Assembly: GCA_963169105.1 (NCBI GenBank)
Contig: OY720636.1
Span: 67,444,123-67,508,122 of the forward strand
Reading direction: 5' to 3'
Length of the DNA: 64,000 bases
Source of the DNA: Ceriagrion tenellum
Lineage: Eukaryota > Arthropoda > Insecta > Odonata > Coenagrionidae
Notes under the pieces: model-generated
Told to the model about the DNA's origin: nothing
The model's input: only the letters and a program-made list of their open reading frames with translations
Databases searched by the model: none
Translations under genes and position numbers: made by a program
Shown: piece by piece, positions 45,707 through 56,379 of the stretch
How positions within the stretch are numbered: the stretch's first letter is position 1
Layout: every line of letters begins with the position of its first letter

Positions 45707-46480
45707 ATCTACATCTACATAATACCCTGCGAGCCAACGCATAGGCGTGTGGTAGGTGGTGTTAGGTCACCTGCCGTGTAAAGATGTAAGTTTTTGGGAG
45801 ATGAGATGGTGACATGTATTATAGGAGTGTATTTAGTGGAGCTCAACTTTTATTGTGGTCGCGTATTGCACGCGGAAAGATTTTTTGTACCTTGCTATTT
45901 GGCAGTGTATTTGTCTTATTTTATCGCATCTGTCAGACCTAGAGATGTAGTGAGGAGTCATGATATTATTCTCTATGTCGCTCTGAAAAATATCAGTTCT
46001 GAATCTCTCAAGCAACCTAAGCCCAGCGTGTAGCCTCCGAGTCTTTAGGGGCTCCCACCTTAATCTCTCTAAAAGTGGTGAAACCCTATTTGTTTGCTCG
46101 TAGCAGTTTTTAACGAAGCGTGCTGCTTTTATTTGTATGTCATTAATTTTTTGGTAAAATCTTTATGACCAGGGTACAAATGCTCGCGGCGAATTCGAGG
46201 TGTGGTCTAACCAGAGCGAAGTAGCATCTCTCTTTGACATTTTCATCCCAGGACCTTCCTATTATACGTTTAACAAAACCAATTTTCTTTTATGATATGG
46301 CACATATGTTTTCTATGTATAATCCCCACGATATATCTGAAGTTAAGGTAATTCCAAGATATTTTACTGTAACTGAATATTTTATGTTTACTCCACCCAC
46401 AGTATAGGTAGGGCATTTTTGTGATGACATTCGCAGGCAGTGAACTGTAACTCCATTACTAATCGATGTAGCCAAAATTT
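45707..46480 (-). mobile_element. Non-LTR family A copy (minus strand)
   Basis: Starts with ATCTACATCTACATAATACC (antisense 3' tail), followed by the antisense 3' UTR and the RSDRCDKIRQIHCQ block. Further in, fragments translate to YTVGGVNIKYSVTVKYLG and ALVRPHLEFAASI in shifting frames: RT palm end and thumb. Non-functional. Confidence 0.75.
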
Positions 46481-47676
46481 ATGTTAATCCAGGCATGTTT
46501 AAATTCATTTTTATTTTCACGGTCATAAAAGTGGCATAATTGAATTTCTCTAACTTATTATGGCATAAAAAATACAAGTATAAGCATACAGCCTCGGTCT
46601 GGCGCTATAACTTTACGATTATCATAAAATAGAACAACCCTCATGTAAAACTGATTTTCTGATAACCACTGTGTTGCAACGCTGGGACTTAAGGAAAAAT
46701 TATTTTTCAATCTCAGGATTGAACAAACCAATGAGAGATCCCACTCTTTCAAAGATACCAAAATATCACCCCCTGACCGCACTACTATCCGAAATATTTT
46801 TCAAAAAAAGTACCAGCCATTTTGCGCGGGAAATGGTACGGCAATTGTGATGTCGTGACTATTTTTACACCCTACACAACTACGTGGGTAGGGGGTATTG
46901 ATTTTGTCACAGCAGATATGTAACACATTGAAGGAGGCGTGGCAGGTATGGAAAAGTACTTATAGAAATGATCAGCGTCACTTTACGAGTCCATCTTACT
47001 ATGCCCGCCTGTCTGTCCGTCTGTCTCTTCGCACGATAACTGCCATAATTATCGAGCTGAAATTTGGGTCATTAGCCTCTGGTAGTCCATAAACGGCACA
47101 GTCTTAAAATGGGTTGGATCGGACCAAAACCACGTTTTTTTTAATTGAAAGTGGTGTAAGGTAATAAAGTTTTGGCAAGGCCGAAGACAATTTCTTTACT
47201 AGTTTTAAAATTAGTCATGTTTATTCTAAAGTTACAGACACTTTTTCAGTTCCAGACCCTTCTTTATTTGAGACAACGATGCACCTAAAATCCTCTCTCA
47301 GCAGCCTCTCTCCCAACAATTCCCTTTTTTTTCTTAATTTTATCAACACCATCATCACAACCTCTTCCAGAAAAACAAACATTCAACAATTGAAAAAACT
47401 GATCATAACAACTGAAAAAACAGAATCAACATAATAAAGCACATTTAAAAATAACGTATCCACGAATATTAAACAAAATTAATGTTTTCTCCTTTTAATT
47501 ATGGTATGGCACGACGTTACACTATGCACTCAAGAGAGAAAAATTTTTAAATATAAAGAATTACTAATATATAGTTATAACCAAAACAATTAAGTATGTA
47601 GTTTGTATGTATATCACTTACTTTAGTCAGTCTCACTTGGTGGTATTCCATCATTAAAAATGTTAATACTTATGAC
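46481..47676. other. Mostly unassigned; holds a dispersed repeat
   Basis: Apart from the repeat at 46741-46838, a short open piece at 46898-47092 (LSVRLSLRTITAIIIELKFG) has the look of a fragment seen in other arthropod repeats, but I cannot name it. Confidence 0.4.
46741..46838. repeat. Dispersed repeat shared with 53015-53108
   Basis: TATCACCCCCTGACCG, CTATCCGAAATATTTTTC and GTACCAGCCATTTTGC align in order with GTCAGCCCCTAACCG, TTTCCGAGATTTTTC and ATACCAGTCCTTTTGC near 53030-53095, both ending AAATGGTACG. Confidence 0.55.
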
Positions 47677-48165
47677 AACTTTAATAAAAACACTAGATTT
47701 ATAAATCAACGACCCAGGTTTCGATGTGCATTCACATCATCTTCAGGTAAATGGAGGCCGATGTGCAGGTCTTATATAAGGTGGGGAAAGGGGGGGGGGG
47801 AAAGAACAATACAGGCGGAGGGTGGTCGCGGGAGGGTAAGGGGGGGAGGGTAAGGCTAAGAGGACGAAGTGGAGGGGATTAAAGCTTTGAGGAATTAAAG
47901 TTTGGGGGAATAGGCAGGGAGCATACATTCATTATCAAGGAATTTATCACAGTCAACTTGGTTTTTAAAAATCTCTAGCTGTTCTAAAGCATTCAGCTTA
48001 TGTCTGTCAGTTGCAAAATGGAGAGGTGTCATAGTAAAATCACTTTTATGTCCGTGGATTAAAAGATGTCGGGCGGAGTTGCTTCCGAAAAAAATTAAAA
48101 TTTCCAAAATCGAAACCTGGGTTGTTGTTTAATAAATCTAGTGGTTTTAGTCAAAGTTGTCATCT
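47677..48165 (-). mobile_element. Penelope-like terminal fragment with inverted repeat ends
   Basis: 47677-47722 and about 48107-48160 are inverted copies (ACTAGATTTATAAATCAAC / TTAATAAATCTAGTG, and ACCCAGGTTTCGAT / ATCGAAACCTGGGT). Between them, the minus-strand ORF 48107-47895 reads HLLIHGHKSDFTMTPLHFAT and NALEQLEIFKN, a C-terminal segment typical of Penelope-like nuclease tails. A G-rich tract lies at 47783-47850. The 47719-47746 hammerhead-like motif closes the element. Opposed terminal copies of this kind are known for Penelope-like elements. Confidence 0.6.
47711..47746 (-). ncRNA. Hammerhead-ribozyme-like motif, best core
   Basis: Minus strand: CTGAAGA (47746-47740, fully consensus), one extra T, perfect 6-bp stem II GATGTG/CACATC with loop AATG, GAA, then a minimal stem III ACC-TG-GGT and C as cleavage-site base. 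All core positions are filled. Stem I pairing is weak, as in other short-stem hammerheads. Confidence 0.55.
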
Positions 48166-48194
48166 TAAAATTTTTAGTTTGTATGTTTTCTCAA

Positions 48195-48495
48195 CTGTTT
48201 TTTATAAATAAATAATATACTAAACGCAGTAATTTTTTCAGAGCCACATGAAAAAAATCCGTTGTGTAGGAGTTTTAAACGTTTCACGCGAAGAAATGAA
48301 TCAAGTTAAAGACTTATGTATATATTTTTAAAATGTAGAATGCTGTCCTATAAAAGTTAACAGTTACAGTACAATATTTAACTCATGCTTTACACAACTG
48401 CTGAAATCACAAAGTATCATTAAATTATGGTCTCCATTTTGACTAGGGAACTACCACGCTCAAACAACAATCAATGCATCGTAGTCCCAAGCCTA
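48195..48495. mobile_element. Foldback family F half-copy
   Basis: GTTGTGTAGGAGTTTTAAAC, AAGTTAAAGACTTATGT and GGTCTCCATTTTGACTAGGG follow in the same order as the right half of the 8992-10172 element. Diverged and single-armed. Confidence 0.55.
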
Positions 48496-48754
48496 ACGAG
48501 TGGATGGAAGTTTCTGAGCGTCTAAACTTTCTTATTCGAAATTAAATTTGACTAAAGTTTCAGATCTTCAGGCAAAATTCGTCACGGTCCAGTATACTGG
48601 TTCATGAAGTTGGTAATAGCATCAATTAAATCTAAATGAGTGACTATATTCATGAAAATCTTTTTAAAAAAGGACTATTTAAATGTGCATTTAGTGCTTA
48701 CTTTGAGAAAAAGGAGGAAGTTGTCAGCAAATGAAAAAGTATAAGCGTTTTTGA

Positions 48755-48885
48755 AAATAAATCATGTAGTTACCGCAGGAATTTTATCAAAGCCACAAAA
48801 AAACCTTCAGTTGTGTAGGAGTTTTAAAGGTAACGCTTGAAAAAAAGTCAAGTCAAAGACATATGTGTAAATTTCTAATGGAACC
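48755..48885. mobile_element. Foldback family F inner fragment
   Basis: GTAGTTACCGCAGGAATTTT and CAGTTGTGTAGGAGTTTTAA repeat the beginning of the 48195 copy in the same orientation. Confidence 0.5.
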
Positions 48886-49027
48886 ACCATTATTATTAAC
48901 AGCTACTCCCATTCCAGTCACCTCAGTGGGTATTATATAAGAGCTATGATGTACTTCTAGAATTGGTAATGGTTGATCATTACTAATAATTATCAAATGC
49001 AACTAGATAGCTAAAAATACATTTCAG

Positions 49028-49240
49028 AGTGTTCCCAATCGTATTCAAGCTCCTTGCACTGTGATCACGACATCCTCACATTCGTCTGGTCAGCTCTCCC
49101 ATGGTTCACCCTATCCGGTTCCAACGAGTGCAGAGTGTGCAACACTCATGTCCGCGGCGGGATACGATACCGTGACAATTAAGGTCAACGGACAGCGGGG
49201 TATCATATCAACCGGACCCAGATTGATACGAACAATGCCT
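49028..49240 (+). CDS. Probable internal coding exon of an unrecognised host gene
   Basis: A 213-bp open block (71 codons, phase 0 at both ends if TTTCAG| at 49027 and |GTAAGT at 49241 are used) with clearly higher GC than its surroundings. It reads SVPNRIQAPCTVITTSSHSS, then a Ser/Pro-rich part and GYDTVTIKVNGQRG, ending RLIRTMP. I recognise no domain. It shows no repeat relationship to the rest of the window, is not part of a transposon, and has both splice consensus sites. Neighbouring exons are not visible, as expected if introns are long and filled with transposons. Confidence 0.5.
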
Positions 49241-49544
49241 GTAAGTGTCCACTCTCTCTAGACTAGGGGTGAACAAACTCCAGTACGGCTCTTCCGAACG
49301 TCTCCGCGATATGATTATGGGAGGGCGTTGTTCTTCAGTCACATTAATATAGGCAGGTGTTAATGAAAAAATAAATTGAATACAAATCCTCAAGATTTTT
49401 ACATACGCTCCACGCAGGTCATCTAACAATATAATTTGTCCTCATCTCAGTATATGTTATACCCTTTCTCCATTCCGTCCTTTAGTTGGCTCTGGACTCA
49501 GGGTCGCTCGTCACAAATTTTTAGAAAACTTGAATATACATTGA

Positions 49545-50281
49545 TACCTACACCGTGGGTGGAGTAACCATAAAATCTTCAAATACAGTAAAATATCTTG
49601 GACTTATCTGAACTTTAGATATATCGTGGGAAACACACATACAAAACATATGCGGCACAGCATTAAAGAAATTAGGTTTGGTAAAGCGTATAATAGGAAG
49701 GTCCTCCGAAGAAAAAGTCCAAGAGAGGTGCTACTTCGCTCTGGTTAGGCCACAACTCGAATACGCCGTGAGCATTTGGGACCTTGGTCGTAAGGATTTG
49801 AACAAAAAAATTAATAAAATACAAAGGAATGCAGCGCGCTTCATTAAAAGCTGCTACGAGTGAACATATAGTGTTTCACAACTTTTAGATGGATTAAGGT
49901 GGGAGCCCTGGGATGGATTAAGGGAGTAAAGACTCGTAGGCTACAAGCTAGGCTTAGGTTGCTTAAGAAATTCAGAACTGATATTATTCAGAGCGACACA
50001 GAGAATTATTATTATCATGACTTCTCCCTAAATCTCTAGATGTGATATATGCAATAAAATAAGAGAGATCCATGCCGAATAGATTGGTACAAAAGCTCGT
50101 TCTTTCCGCACACAATAAGCAACCACAATAAAAAATGATCTCCTCTAAATACACTTCCATAGTATAAGTCACAACTTCACCTCCAAAAATTTTACATCTT
50201 TACACGGCTGGTGACCTACCACTTCCTGCTACACGCCCATGCGGCGGCTCGCGGGGCAGTATGTAGATGTAGATGTAGATC
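49545..50281 (+). mobile_element. Non-LTR family A copy with RT thumb
   Basis: Open or nearly open pieces: YTVGGVTIKSSNTVKYLGLI, DISWETHIQNICG, VKRIIGRSSEEKVQERCYF and LVRPQLEYAVSIWDLG, NKIQRNAARFIKSCYE then stop at 49861. The 3' UTR runs to TGTAGATGTAGATGTAGAT (about 50262-50281). This gives the clearest 3' end of the family. Two in-frame stops and a short duplication (GATGGATTAAGG) near 49890-49925 mark decay. Confidence 0.8.
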
Positions 50282-50284
50282 AAA

Positions 50285-51060
50285 GATCGCTTAATGAACT
50301 GAGGTGTAAATAAAATAGGTTTTCCAGGCTTGTTTTACTGTATTTTATCATTGAAAGTGGATATTTCAATATGGGCTTTCATGGAGATGCTCTTATTACA
50401 GTAAAAATACCAATTTAAACGGGAAAGCGTATTCTAGGTTTTAATGAAAACTGTTTTTAAGACGCAAAAAGTCCGGGAAAATTGAATGAGAACAAAAATG
50501 GGAATCTTTCCACCAATTTTTCCAAGTTATTAGCGAATCATTGCCGTAATCGAAGTCAAAATGCGGTGGTTTGAAGACTATGGCGCAGCAGTTGTCTCCA
50601 ATATTTTTCACTAATGTGGTCTATTAAAATACCTCAGTGTTTTAAAATACCATATTTATAACTGCACATTTTACACCTTAATTTTGGTGTTCAATAGTAA
50701 CCCATTTCACCCAAAAAATGGATTTTTAAAAACTGAATTAATAAAAATGTATTTGTTTTGACTGACAGAGTTAAGCCAGAATTACTTTAAAGCCTATTCT
50801 ATTTTTTACCCACCACAGTTTAGGTAGAACTGAATTGCCAAGAAACCAATTCGGTATGACGAAATTTTTCTCTATAATCCTCATATATCTATCATTACAC
50901 TTGGAATAAGTATACAAGGTATATCGTTAATCTGTACTCGAGCAATTATAGCGAAAGCCGCTTTGATAAAACCGAAGACCTCCTGCGACACTTCATGGGG
51001 CTGGAACACGTCAATTAATGACTTTATACTTTTATACTGCACAAATTTTTATTTCCGACC
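50285..51060. other. Interval with no recognisable feature
   Basis: AT-rich, no supportable gene or repeat. Confidence 0.45.
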
Positions 51061-51064
51061 ACAG

Positions 51065-51365
51065 GATTGGATATTTGGGGAGGCGATCGACAGCTAAGGT
51101 CATGAACGCCATAAGGGACTGGTCAGGGAGGAAGGGTGGATAGAAACCCGGCGTCAGCATAAGCCTGCTTTTAACGAACGGCGCAAAGGAGACCACGGTT
51201 TAACGTCTCATCCGACAGACGGAGTACTGCACTAAAAGTGCCCTCCACAAGACACTCTGGTAGGGAACGGGTTTTCTCTGAAAAATATCCTCCTCTGCAG
51301 GGATTTGAATCCTGGCCGTCTGTAGGGTAGGCTAGTACTCTAGACACTACACCAACACGATATCC
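51065..51365 (-). repeat. tRNA-derived SINE (same family as the 216-bp array)
   Basis: The minus strand starts with A-box TGGTGTAGTGTCTAGAG and B-box GGATTCAAATCCC, about 33 bp apart, then a body with TTTTCTC, CAAGACACTC, CACGGTTTAACG and GAAACCCGGCGTC that matches 27692-32660 in order. It lacks about 90 bp present in the 216-bp units, so it is a different subfamily or a deleted copy. Confidence 0.7.
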
Positions 51366-53234
51366 TCCGACCAGGTGTTGTGCTTCTAAGTAATAGGGAC
51401 ATCTAAGTCACATCAGTTTATTCATGTCATAGATGAAACTGGGGGGAAACTATTTTATAGAACTAGAAGACTCCGAGATAAATTTGATATCAATTTACCG
51501 CATAGTTGGCGTAGTGTTTACTGCATACTATTAAGGTAATGCTCATTGACATCAACCATTTGACACAATACCACAATGCAAATAACGAAATACAAGTACT
51601 AAAGTTCTAACGACTAATAGGAGTTCATTCAAGATATCTCCTAAAAACTACATAAAAAAGAGATTGGTCATATTCAAAGTGAGCCTCGCAATTTCTGGGC
51701 GATTTTTGATTGCATATTTATTTTGAACGAGTGAATATAAAATTAGAGCGTAGAGCGTAAAACTTGAGCGTAGAAATACGCAGCCAATTCCAAAATATCT
51801 CTACGCTGCATGAAGAAATCGAAAATTTATTTTTATAAGTCTTAATAGATCGACATATGTCATTAAATTCAGAATCTTTCAAAGTCTAAAAAAGGAATAA
51901 ATTCATTAAAGGTTGATAAATCAGATCGATCTTTTGGCTTCTGAGATTTGCAGCATCATATAAATTCCGTAGTAGGCTAAGAACTATTTCAACCTTATAT
52001 CCTCCCCTTTTTCATAGCCTTCGGTAGTCTTTTGCCACTCATTACCACGTCCAACCATCTACCTTGCCTCCTTCCAATCCATTCCAGCAGCTTAACCAAC
52101 CACCACACACAAGTACATTCTAGTCTATCAAATATTCCGTCCACCTCAATGGTCATGTACTACTTACTCTATAATTAAAATTACTGGTATAATGATTGTA
52201 ATTTGAATATTTTTAAAATCCTGGTTTTAATGCACGGCACCATAGACACTTGACTTGCAATAAATATGCCTCATAGTTGCAAATTGGCCGTCGTGCGCAT
52301 TTTCCATTACAGAGAATACGATGGAGCAGCCACCAAGTGCCTACTCTGTGCCACGGCAGTCAGAGAGAGAGACTGAGCTCCTTTACCAATTCATGGCACG
52401 TTGCTCTACTGCGATTGGTACACAAGCACACTCAAGGTCAGCCCCTATCAGTTGGAGGAAAAGGGAATAAAATGCTATTTAATATCGACAATGACGAAAC
52501 TGCAGCATCAATCATTAAGTCGACAGGAAAAAGTACACTCAGCATTACCTGGTACCTACCACGTCAGAAAATATTATTTTTTTAAGGCAAAATATAAACT
52601 GAATGGCTCTCTACGAAAGCACACCTTAAGGTAGTTGGGGCGAAGTAGTAGTAGTAGAATTATTGTTTAAGGGTGCGTCGACTACTGTGGTCATTTCGCA
52701 CCACTCTCGTCCATAGGTAACACCAGGTTTGTGTAATTGAAGCTAAATCGCTTTAGTTCTAGTGTGAGATAAAATTTGCATAACCTTGTATAATACGCAT
52801 ATACATATAAAAAATTTATAATTTATTAAAAACGTTGATTTCTTTTAAAAACGCAATTACTCGGGTGAGGCAATCGGGAGAGTCACCTAGGATATGTCCT
52901 GAGGTACCGTTGACCTTGTGTTTATCTCGAGAAGACCAAAAAAAAATTGGAGCGAAATATTATTTGACGCGGAAATCAATTTATTTGGTCTTATTTTAAA
53001 GAAAAACATCCTACCATTCCAATGATGTCAAAAAGTCAGCCCCTAACCGATACACTTTCCGAGATTTTTCACGAAAAATACCAGTCCTTTTGCATGGAAA
53101 ATGGTACGTGTACCCGCTCCAGGAAGACCTTATTTAAGAATGTATAACACATAGATCTCGAGAAAATGTTCACAGTAAATAGTTTGTATGTTTTCTAAAG
53201 TATTTTTTCAAACTAATAATATTGCCATCATATT
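51366..53234. other. Mostly unassigned; possible piggyBac scrap near 52400
   Basis: The open piece 52401-52634 starts LYCDWYTSTLKVSPYQLEEK and ends NGSLRKHTL, faintly like the D-x-W/F-Y-T-S ... GTLR block of piggyBac transposases, but an unexplained insert lies between the two and no other blocks are present. A dispersed repeat (53015-53108) is also inside. Nothing else is recognisable. Confidence 0.25.
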
Positions 53235-53440
53235 ATTTTTCCTTTTTTATTTTTATTTTATTCACCAGCCCGTATACAGTAATGTGCCAATTTACGCCGG
53301 GTGGATAACAGTATCAACGGACGAGACACACACACCCGTGTCCTGGGCAGATAATATTCTACCCAGGCGGGACTCGAACCTGCGACCCTCGGGTTAGCAT
53401 GCGAGGACTTTACCCCGCCGCCACTGGGGCTGATAAATGC
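53235..53440 (-). repeat. tRNA-derived SINE with A-rich tail
   Basis: Minus strand: CAGTGGCGGCGGGGTAAAG (A-box region), then GGTTCGAGTCCCGCC (B-box), a body containing the hairpin CTGCCCAGGACACGGGTG, and an A-rich 3' end (AAAATAAAAATAAAAAAGG, plus strand 53232-53260). The anticodon arm does not pair properly, so it is not a functional tRNA gene. Confidence 0.65.
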
Positions 53441-55071
53441 CGGATATATATTAGTACCACAAAAATCACTTGTTCAAGTTTTGCTGCAATTAGCAATCAT
53501 GTAAATCATTGATCATTGTGCTGTCATTGTAAAACTAATAAACTCATAGGTATCCCCAATTATATCGATAGAGCAAAAATACGTTAAAGTGAATATCGAA
53601 ATGCAGAAGTCACCTGTGAAACGCAATTTAGACACTTAATGCTCGTTTATATTTTTGTAGTATCTCTTATACTTAAACACAGTGATAATTGATGATGATA
53701 ATAATAGTAGCTTACATTTCCATGTTAATTATGGGTTTTAACAATTAAAATTTTCTTCTGATTTTACGCACTAAGATTTTAAAGACATAGGACTTCATGA
53801 GCCAAGGAAAAAAATCAATATTCTAATCGGTTACCGGGTTAATTTAGTCTCGTCTCTGGCATGCGTGAATCGACTTAGGCCTTATTACTAAATCTTTGGG
53901 AAAAATAAAAACGTCACCTTTCCCTTTCATTTGTCATAGCTGTTGCAAAACCCAAAGACAGCACAAAAAGATATAATTTCTTCACTGCAGAATCGTAAAA
54001 CTGCTACAGAAAAACTGCTTCCACGCAATAGCTTCAATGGTCGAACGTCGAAAGTGCAATCCAGTCTACGTCAAGCGTGACGTCACCTAGCCCGCGACAT
54101 GCACAATGGCCCATCTTATATGGTAGTATCATGCTGTACACAATAAACCTCAGTAGTCGGAGCTATAAAACGAAAATACTAATTCTACACTGCAGAGCCA
54201 CCAAGTGACAAAGTTACTTATTTATTTCAGGGGATTTGTGTGATATTGGGGCTTAGAACAACATATCGAGCTTGTGCTTCGGTAGATACTTGGTTACAAC
54301 GCAGGATATTTCCATGAAAAACATAAGTTTCACCACCTTTCGGTTTTCTCATGTTGGAACTTAATGTTTTTTATATGTTATCATACTTTCTCCTATACAA
54401 TGCTTTGCTTTTTGCGCCGCATTTCAGAGCTAAATAACAAGCAAAAGTCTCGGGCTTCACTCGGCAGAATTTTATGATGCCGAATCGAAGAAACAGACAA
54501 AAAAACTTTACAGCATCCATACAATTTTTATTTTATTACGAACACACCTCTTAAATTTTATTACGAATACACCTCTTAGTCGATACCATCAGATTCCATC
54601 CGTCCTGGGTATTGACGGTAGGGGAGTACAGTGGGAGATGTGGTTTTATTTGGATATAGATGAACATGTTCTTCACATCGTCATCAACAGTCATTAATCC
54701 GAAGATTTGTTCACTCTATCTATCCGTTCCTCTACCCTCCGACAGCCACTTTATTCCTACAAAAAAAATTCACTACAACATTCTTCCTAATGTGATGATG
54801 CATTTAATTCTGGGCACACTTCAGTTGCTCTTCCAAAATATTCTTTTCGATAGGCAGCCGTGTCACAAAACCGTCCACCAACTTTCTCTCTCCAACTTCG
54901 CCAAGTTTGCATCCAACTTTTTTTTTCTCTTAGACTCTTCATAGAAATTCTTTGTTAGTGCTTCTTTTCCCATCATTTTTGTCCTCATCATTCCTCGAAT
55001 ACATCTAGTCAGCACTGCTTCTTCTTCTCCTCCGCAGATGTTGCCGTTATTTACTGCCACATCTGTGTCAG
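53441..55071. other. Interval with no recognisable gene
   Basis: Contains a 25-bp tandem duplication at 54530-54578 (ATTTTATTACGAACACACCT twice) and a minus-strand ORF at 55060-54863 that I cannot assign. No supportable protein family. Confidence 0.4.
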
Positions 55072-55255
55072 CTGTGTAAAGGATGTTAAGTCTAAAATGG
55101 GCAAAAATGAGCTATCATCATAGGCAGGTTAGAAAAATGAGGAGCAACTGAATGGTACAGAGCTCTCTATATCATTCAGTAACTTTAAATTTTTCTAACC
55201 TGCCAAAAGCGATAACACATTTCAGCCCATATTGGAATTAACACCCTTTATACAG
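55072..55255. mobile_element. 184-bp near-perfect palindrome (MITE or hairpin)
   Basis: CTGTGTAAAGG at 55072 pairs with the end at 55255, and the arms (GGCAGGTTAGAAAAAT at 55123-55138 with ATTTTTCTAACCTGCC at 55189-55204) are exactly complementary in the inner part; a further pair CTGAATG/CATTCAG flanks the loop. It would form one long hairpin if transcribed. It lies 50 bp upstream of the exon-like island. Confidence 0.75.
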
Positions 55256-55303
55256 ATAACGCAGATATAAGAGAATGTCCTACGTATTGCTGTTGCATTA
55301 CAG

Positions 55304-55862
55304 GTTATTCACGAAACAGGGAAATATTCCAATCGAAAAACCGGAAGAAGAGAAAAACTTTGCTGAAAAAGAGGCGGTCGGAAATTCCAGTTGGGATAAG
55401 CAAGAGGAAGCAAGCGAAGAGAGGGGAGGCCAACGAAAGCGCTTAAGACGCCCTCTCCCTTCTAATGCCGTCCCCTTCCCTCGATCGTCCAGCCACACCG
55501 CGACGGAGGTCGACCAAACCGTGTCGAGCCACAGATCATTCGCACGCACTTCGATCGCGAAGAGAAGCTCGTAAGGACGTGCGTCCCCGAGCCAGAGGTT
55601 CAAAACGAGTCAGGCGCCGGGAGAGACTTCAACGCCCAACACGTCCCCTCAAGAAGAGTCGCGCTTCGGCTTGACCTCCGAAAAAGCTTTCCAATCGGGG
55701 AACGCCGAAGCGGAACACGGCAGAGAGGAACAACGCGAGAAGGAGAAGACACGAGTTGTTTCCTATGATATACCCTTAGAGGTGAGCACGAGGATACGGA
55801 AATCGACTGAAGAAGTGGCGCCGGTGGAAGTAAACAACGGAGATATCAACGCTCGTTCAGAG
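55304..55862 (+). pseudogene. Exon-like GC-rich island with one in-frame stop
   Basis: Bounded by an acceptor (GCATTACAG| ending 55303) and a donor (CAGAG|GTAAGA, GT at 55863). One frame is open across all 558 bases except TAA at 55572-55574: it starts LFTKQGNIPIEKPEEEKNFA, runs through basic and Ser-rich stretches (GGQRKRLRRPLPSN) and ends VEVNNGDINARSE. No domain is recognised; composition suggests a disordered protein. A hammerhead-like motif at 56014 raises the alternative that this is the tail of a Penelope-like element. Confidence 0.35.
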
Positions 55863-56013
55863 GTAAGACTAATAGGACATTTGCATGTTATGAAAGGTCT
55901 AATGTTTTACCACCAGACCTCATAGAGATAGGTTTCTCGGATATTCCACCAGGTTGGAGGCTCCACGTCTGCCGAATTTTCCAAGAACAACTCGCTCTTC
56001 ATCATGAGGACTT

Positions 56014-56044
56014 TAGAAGATGGAGAGCGAGTCGTTCTTCGAAA
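56014..56044 (+). ncRNA. Hammerhead-like motif downstream of the exon-like island
   Basis: TAGAAGA (two changes from CTGANGA), one T, stem II GGAGAGC/GTTCTTC (56022-56028 with 56034-56040, including G-U pairs), GAAA (56041-56044), then CGTCGGTC. Degenerate core but the architecture matches the other motifs. Confidence 0.35.
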
Positions 56045-56297
56045 CGTCGGTCAACTTGGGGCCTCTAACCCGGTTGAACATTAGAATGATAGAAACCTTT
56101 TCTTCACGTCTACTCACTCCCCTGCTAGTCGCCGTACAGTATGGGAAATATCAAAAAAGTGGCCAAAGTTAAAAGAACTAGTTTCCACTAAATTTCTTTT
56201 CAATGGTGAGTTGAGTGGACTATTGTGTGAGCTGCAAGAAATGTAACAAGAATAACAATCGCAATTATCCACAGATTTTAATTGTAAGTACAACACG

Positions 56298-56378
56298 TTT
56301 CGACTCACAGAGCCATCATTACGAACAAGACCATTGTAGTACCTGATGATGACTCCGGGAGTCGAAAGGCTTGGTACT
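56298..56378. ncRNA. Pair of opposed hammerhead-like motifs (Penelope terminus)
   Basis: Minus strand: GTAATGAT core remnant, stem GGCTC/GAGTC, GAAA (56301-56298). Plus strand: AGTAC (stem I, 56338-56342), CTGATGA (56343-56349), one T, stem GACTC/GAGTC with loop CGG, GAAA (56364-56367), AGGCTTG region, then GTACT (56374-56378) closing stem I with five perfect pairs. Two head-to-head motifs 20 bp apart look like joined terminal repeats. The plus motif has the best stem I in the window, but its presumed cleavage position is altered. Confidence 0.45.
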
Positions 56379-56379
56379 T

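Noticed and set aside
52401..52640. piggyBac transposase fragment
   Set aside because: Only two short blocks are faintly similar and the spacing is wrong; kept as a low-confidence remark only.
53340..53440. Possible genuine tRNA gene
   Set aside because: A- and B-boxes are good, but the anticodon stem does not close on a 7-nt loop and the acceptor stem pairs only partly; an A-rich tail shows it is a SINE.
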